From: Deltaproteobacteria bacterium
GTDB lineage: Bacteria > Desulfobacterota > Desulfobacteria > Desulfobacterales > ETH-SRB1
Direction: 5' to 3'
NCBI GenBank assembly: GCA_019309665.1
Contig: JAFDFV010000177.1
Coordinates: forward strand, 1 to 6,432
DNA length: 6,432 nt
The translations under genes and the position numbers were made by a program. Positions 5,355 to 6,432 of the stretch are shown one piece after another; position 1 is the first letter of the stretch; every line of letters begins with the position of its first letter. Below the pieces are notes generated by a model. That model was not told the DNA's origin. It saw only the letters and a program-made list of their open reading frames with translations, and did no database searches.

Positions 5355-5714
5355 CTATTTTGGTACCTCTTTTGCATCAAACTCTTCTGTGGGGTCGGGC
5401 GGCGTGGTATCAGCCGGAGCCCATGAAACCTCATTTGAATAGCCGCTTTCGCCGGCGGAATTGTAAGCAGTTACAGCAAAGTAGTAAAGTGTGCCTTCTG
5501 TTAAAAGCAGAGGATCTGTGCTATAAGAAACAACATTGCCGACATCCACATTTTTGGTATAGCTTCCTGCGCTTGTGCCATAATAAAGTCGGTATCCGGT
5601 AACTTCACCGGTACTGGCAGTCCAGGACAATGTTGCACAGAGAGCATTGGAATAAAATCCGATTAGAAATATTAATAATGCAAATATACTAAAAACAGTT
5701 GTCTTTCTACCCAT
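5355..5714 (-). CDS. Small secreted protein with one fibronectin type III domain
   Basis: From ATG 5714 the product has 119 residues. Residues 1-27 (MGRKTTVFSIFALLIFLIGF, then YSNALCA) are a signal peptide with likely cleavage after ALCA. Residues 28-98 form one FN3 domain, shown by TLSWTASTGEVTGYRLYYGT, LTEGTLYYFAVTAYNSAG and YSNEVSW. The last 20 residues (APADTTPPDPTEEFDAKEVPK region) look like an interdomain linker, since DTTPPDP strings normally lead into another domain. The protein therefore resembles the front end of a larger multidomain protein, though the stop at 5355 is clean and I see no continuing domain in the 58 bp before the next gene. FN3 domains mediate protein or carbohydrate contacts; no partner can be named. 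The Cys of ALCA is not in a good lipobox. ATG 5729 (five residues longer, with AGGA upstream) is an alternative start. Confidence 0.87.
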   Translation of the reverse strand: MGRKTTVFSIFALLIFLIGFYSNALCATLSWTASTGEVTGYRLYYGTSAGSYTKNVDVGNVVSYSTDPLLLTEGTLYYFAVTAYNSAGESGYSNEVSWAPADTTPPDPTEEFDAKEVPK

Positions 5715-5719
5715 AATAT

Positions 5720-5725
5720 CCTCCC
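5720..5725 (-). promoter_or_regulatory. Ribosome binding site favouring the FN3 start at 5714
   Basis: GGGAGG on the minus strand ends 5 bases before ATG 5714 and lies inside the longer alternative frame starting at ATG 5729. It is a near-perfect site, while the 5729 start has only AGGA about 7 bases upstream. Starting at 5714 also gives a more typical signal peptide (MGRKTT). Confidence 0.65.
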
Positions 5726-5749
5726 TCATTTATAGTTCCTAATTGGACA

Positions 5750-5863
5750 TAAATTGAGCGAAAGCCGAGGATGCCCCGGATCCAAGGCGTCAAGGGTGAA
5801 GCCGTAGTAAGGCTACTGCGAACCCTTGAGAACGCAGGAGATGGGGTATCATCGGCTTTTGCT
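5750..5863. repeat. Palindromic element E3 (long imperfect inverted repeat)
   Basis: The arms at about 5757-5807 and 5813-5863 are inverted copies of each other. The left arm starts AGCGAAAGCCGAGGATGCCC and the right arm, read on the minus strand, starts AGCAAAAGCCGATGATACCC. The inner parts share CAAGGGT (5791-5797 with ACCCTTG 5822-5828) and the centre holds GTAGTAAGGCTAC (5804-5816). The flank TAAATTGAGCGA (5750-5761) is identical to the E1 terminus at 1691-1702, and GATCCAAGGCGTCAAGGGT is identical to E2. The right end stops five bases before the stop codon of the upstream gene at 5869. The structure would give a long hairpin in the mRNA, which may protect or terminate it, although no T-run follows. 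Confidence 0.85.
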
Positions 5864-5868
5864 AATTA

Positions 5869-6432
5869 TCATTCAACTATAATAACAGTATACATATTGG
5901 AATTAATATCACCTTCATTTCCGCCCAGCTTTACTGTTTTGCCTGCGCGATAAAACCTGGCATATATGCTCATTACTTCATTTCCAATGGTTAAATTACC
6001 TTCGGTCTTGTTTTTAAACGGCATCCAGGATGGTATAGGAACTATTCTGTCATCATAAGCAAGACAAACGGTAACATTTTTATTAACAGTAAAACTGATA
6101 AATGGTTTTGTTGTACTGGTTCTGTCATTAATAGATGTCTTAATATAGGTGGCATTTTTTAAGATATTTGGTAAATTGCTGTAAGTGGAATCACTGTCCA
6201 CATAAGCTTTTGAACCATTATCAAGACCATCAACAAGCACATAAGTGGTGTCAGAGGCTGAGGTCAAGTTTGAAATTACAGGAGTTGGTTGAGGAGGTGT
6301 ATAGGTTACTTTCAGTGTTGCGCCGTTTTCATTACCTGCAGCATCTTTTGCCCATATAGTTATTATATTATTTCCTTCAACAAGTTCAATGTTTGATATT
6401 GACCAGGTTTCCGTACCGATAGCTGTCCCGCT
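5869..6432 (-). CDS. C-terminal part of a second secreted Ig-like protein, paralogue of the 443-residue protein (5' end outside window)
   Basis: The frame is open from the right edge (starting SGTAIGTETWSISNIELVEG) to TGA at 5869-5871, giving 187 visible residues. They cover the end of the Ig-like domain (WAKDAAGNENGATLKVTY) and the whole C-terminal domain (YVLVDGLDNGSKAYVDSD to MYTVIIVE). It aligns without gaps to residues 256-442 of the 443-residue protein, with about 15 differences. These include a local block where IETKPSWL in that protein is IVPIPSWM here. A single base change makes the final AGA (Arg) codon of the paralogue a TGA stop here. A TTG codon at 6267 is a possible internal start, but the upstream frame is clearly coding, so the real start lies beyond the window. 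The protein is presumably exported like its paralogue; the signal peptide is not visible. E3 follows immediately. Confidence 0.88.
   Translation of the reverse strand, partial: SGTAIGTETWSISNIELVEGNNIITIWAKDAAGNENGATLKVTYTPPQPTPVISNLTSASDTTYVLVDGLDNGSKAYVDSDSTYSNLPNILKNATYIKTSINDRTSTTKPFISFTVNKNVTVCLAYDDRIVPIPSWMPFKNKTEGNLTIGNEVMSIYARFYRAGKTVKLGGNEGDINSNMYTVIIVE
5869..6432 (-). repeat. Duplicated segment, copy 2 (partner 3968-4531)
   Basis: This is the second copy of the repeat described at 3968-4531, in the same orientation. The terminal 31 bases at the window edge (about 6402-6432) are identical between copies, so the duplication probably extends further right. Confidence 0.9.

Noticed and set aside
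5632..5640. Lipoprotein signal at the Cys of NALCA in the FN3 protein
   Set aside because: The residues before Cys (N-A-L) do not fit a lipobox, which needs a small residue just before Cys; ordinary signal-peptide cleavage after ALCA fits better.
5750..5863. E3 as a tRNA or structured small RNA gene
   Set aside because: The fold is a single long imperfect hairpin without tRNA landmarks, and its sequence recurs in E2, so a dispersed palindrome is the better explanation.

Overview
All genes in this AT-rich window lie on the minus strand. Nothing fixes the taxon. The mix of a fused ATP sulfurylase/APS kinase, an Uma2-type nuclease, a RAYT-type transposase remnant, dispersed palindromes and secreted Ig/FN3 proteins with PEP-CTERM-like N-terminal domains suggests an environmental Gram-negative, perhaps Desulfobacterota. 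This is a low-confidence inference from gene style.

Layout in transcription order (right to left). (1) 6432-5869: the 3' part of a secreted Ig-like protein, running off the window. (2) 5863-5750: a long imperfect palindrome (E3) that abuts its stop codon. (3) 5714-5355: a small secreted protein with a single FN3 domain. (4) 5296-3965: a 443-residue secreted protein whose last 187 residues before the final Arg are a near copy of item 1; the two DNA copies are about 94% identical over 564 bp. (5) 3948-3845: a degenerate heptamer repeat and a shortened second palindrome (E2), then a strong terminator at 3836-3805. (6) 3750-2767: galE, with its own candidate promoter just beyond that terminator. 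(7) 2594-2019: an Uma2-family protein. (8) 1997-1818: a 59-codon remnant of a RAYT/Y1-type transposase, too short for routine ORF calling, fused to a third palindromic element (E1, 1687-1829). (9) 1596-1: a bifunctional ATP sulfurylase/APS kinase gene, broken near position 880-890 by a frameshift that looks like a deletion of about 32 bp. The APS kinase part is intact and continues off the left edge.

How the parts relate. Sat/CysC makes PAPS, the sulfate donor for sulfation or assimilation, and GalE supplies UDP-galactose-type sugars. Both could feed surface glycan synthesis, but they are not visibly one operon. The FN3 gene and the 443-residue gene are close enough (58 bp) to be co-transcribed, and both encode exported proteins.

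The most unusual content is of two kinds. One is the combination of a dead RAYT fragment with three palindromic elements, two of them sharing a 19-bp core and all sharing a terminal motif; this resembles the debris of a REP/RAYT-like mobile system. The other is the recent duplication of an uncharacterised C-terminal module in exported proteins, where replacement changes cluster in one short stretch.
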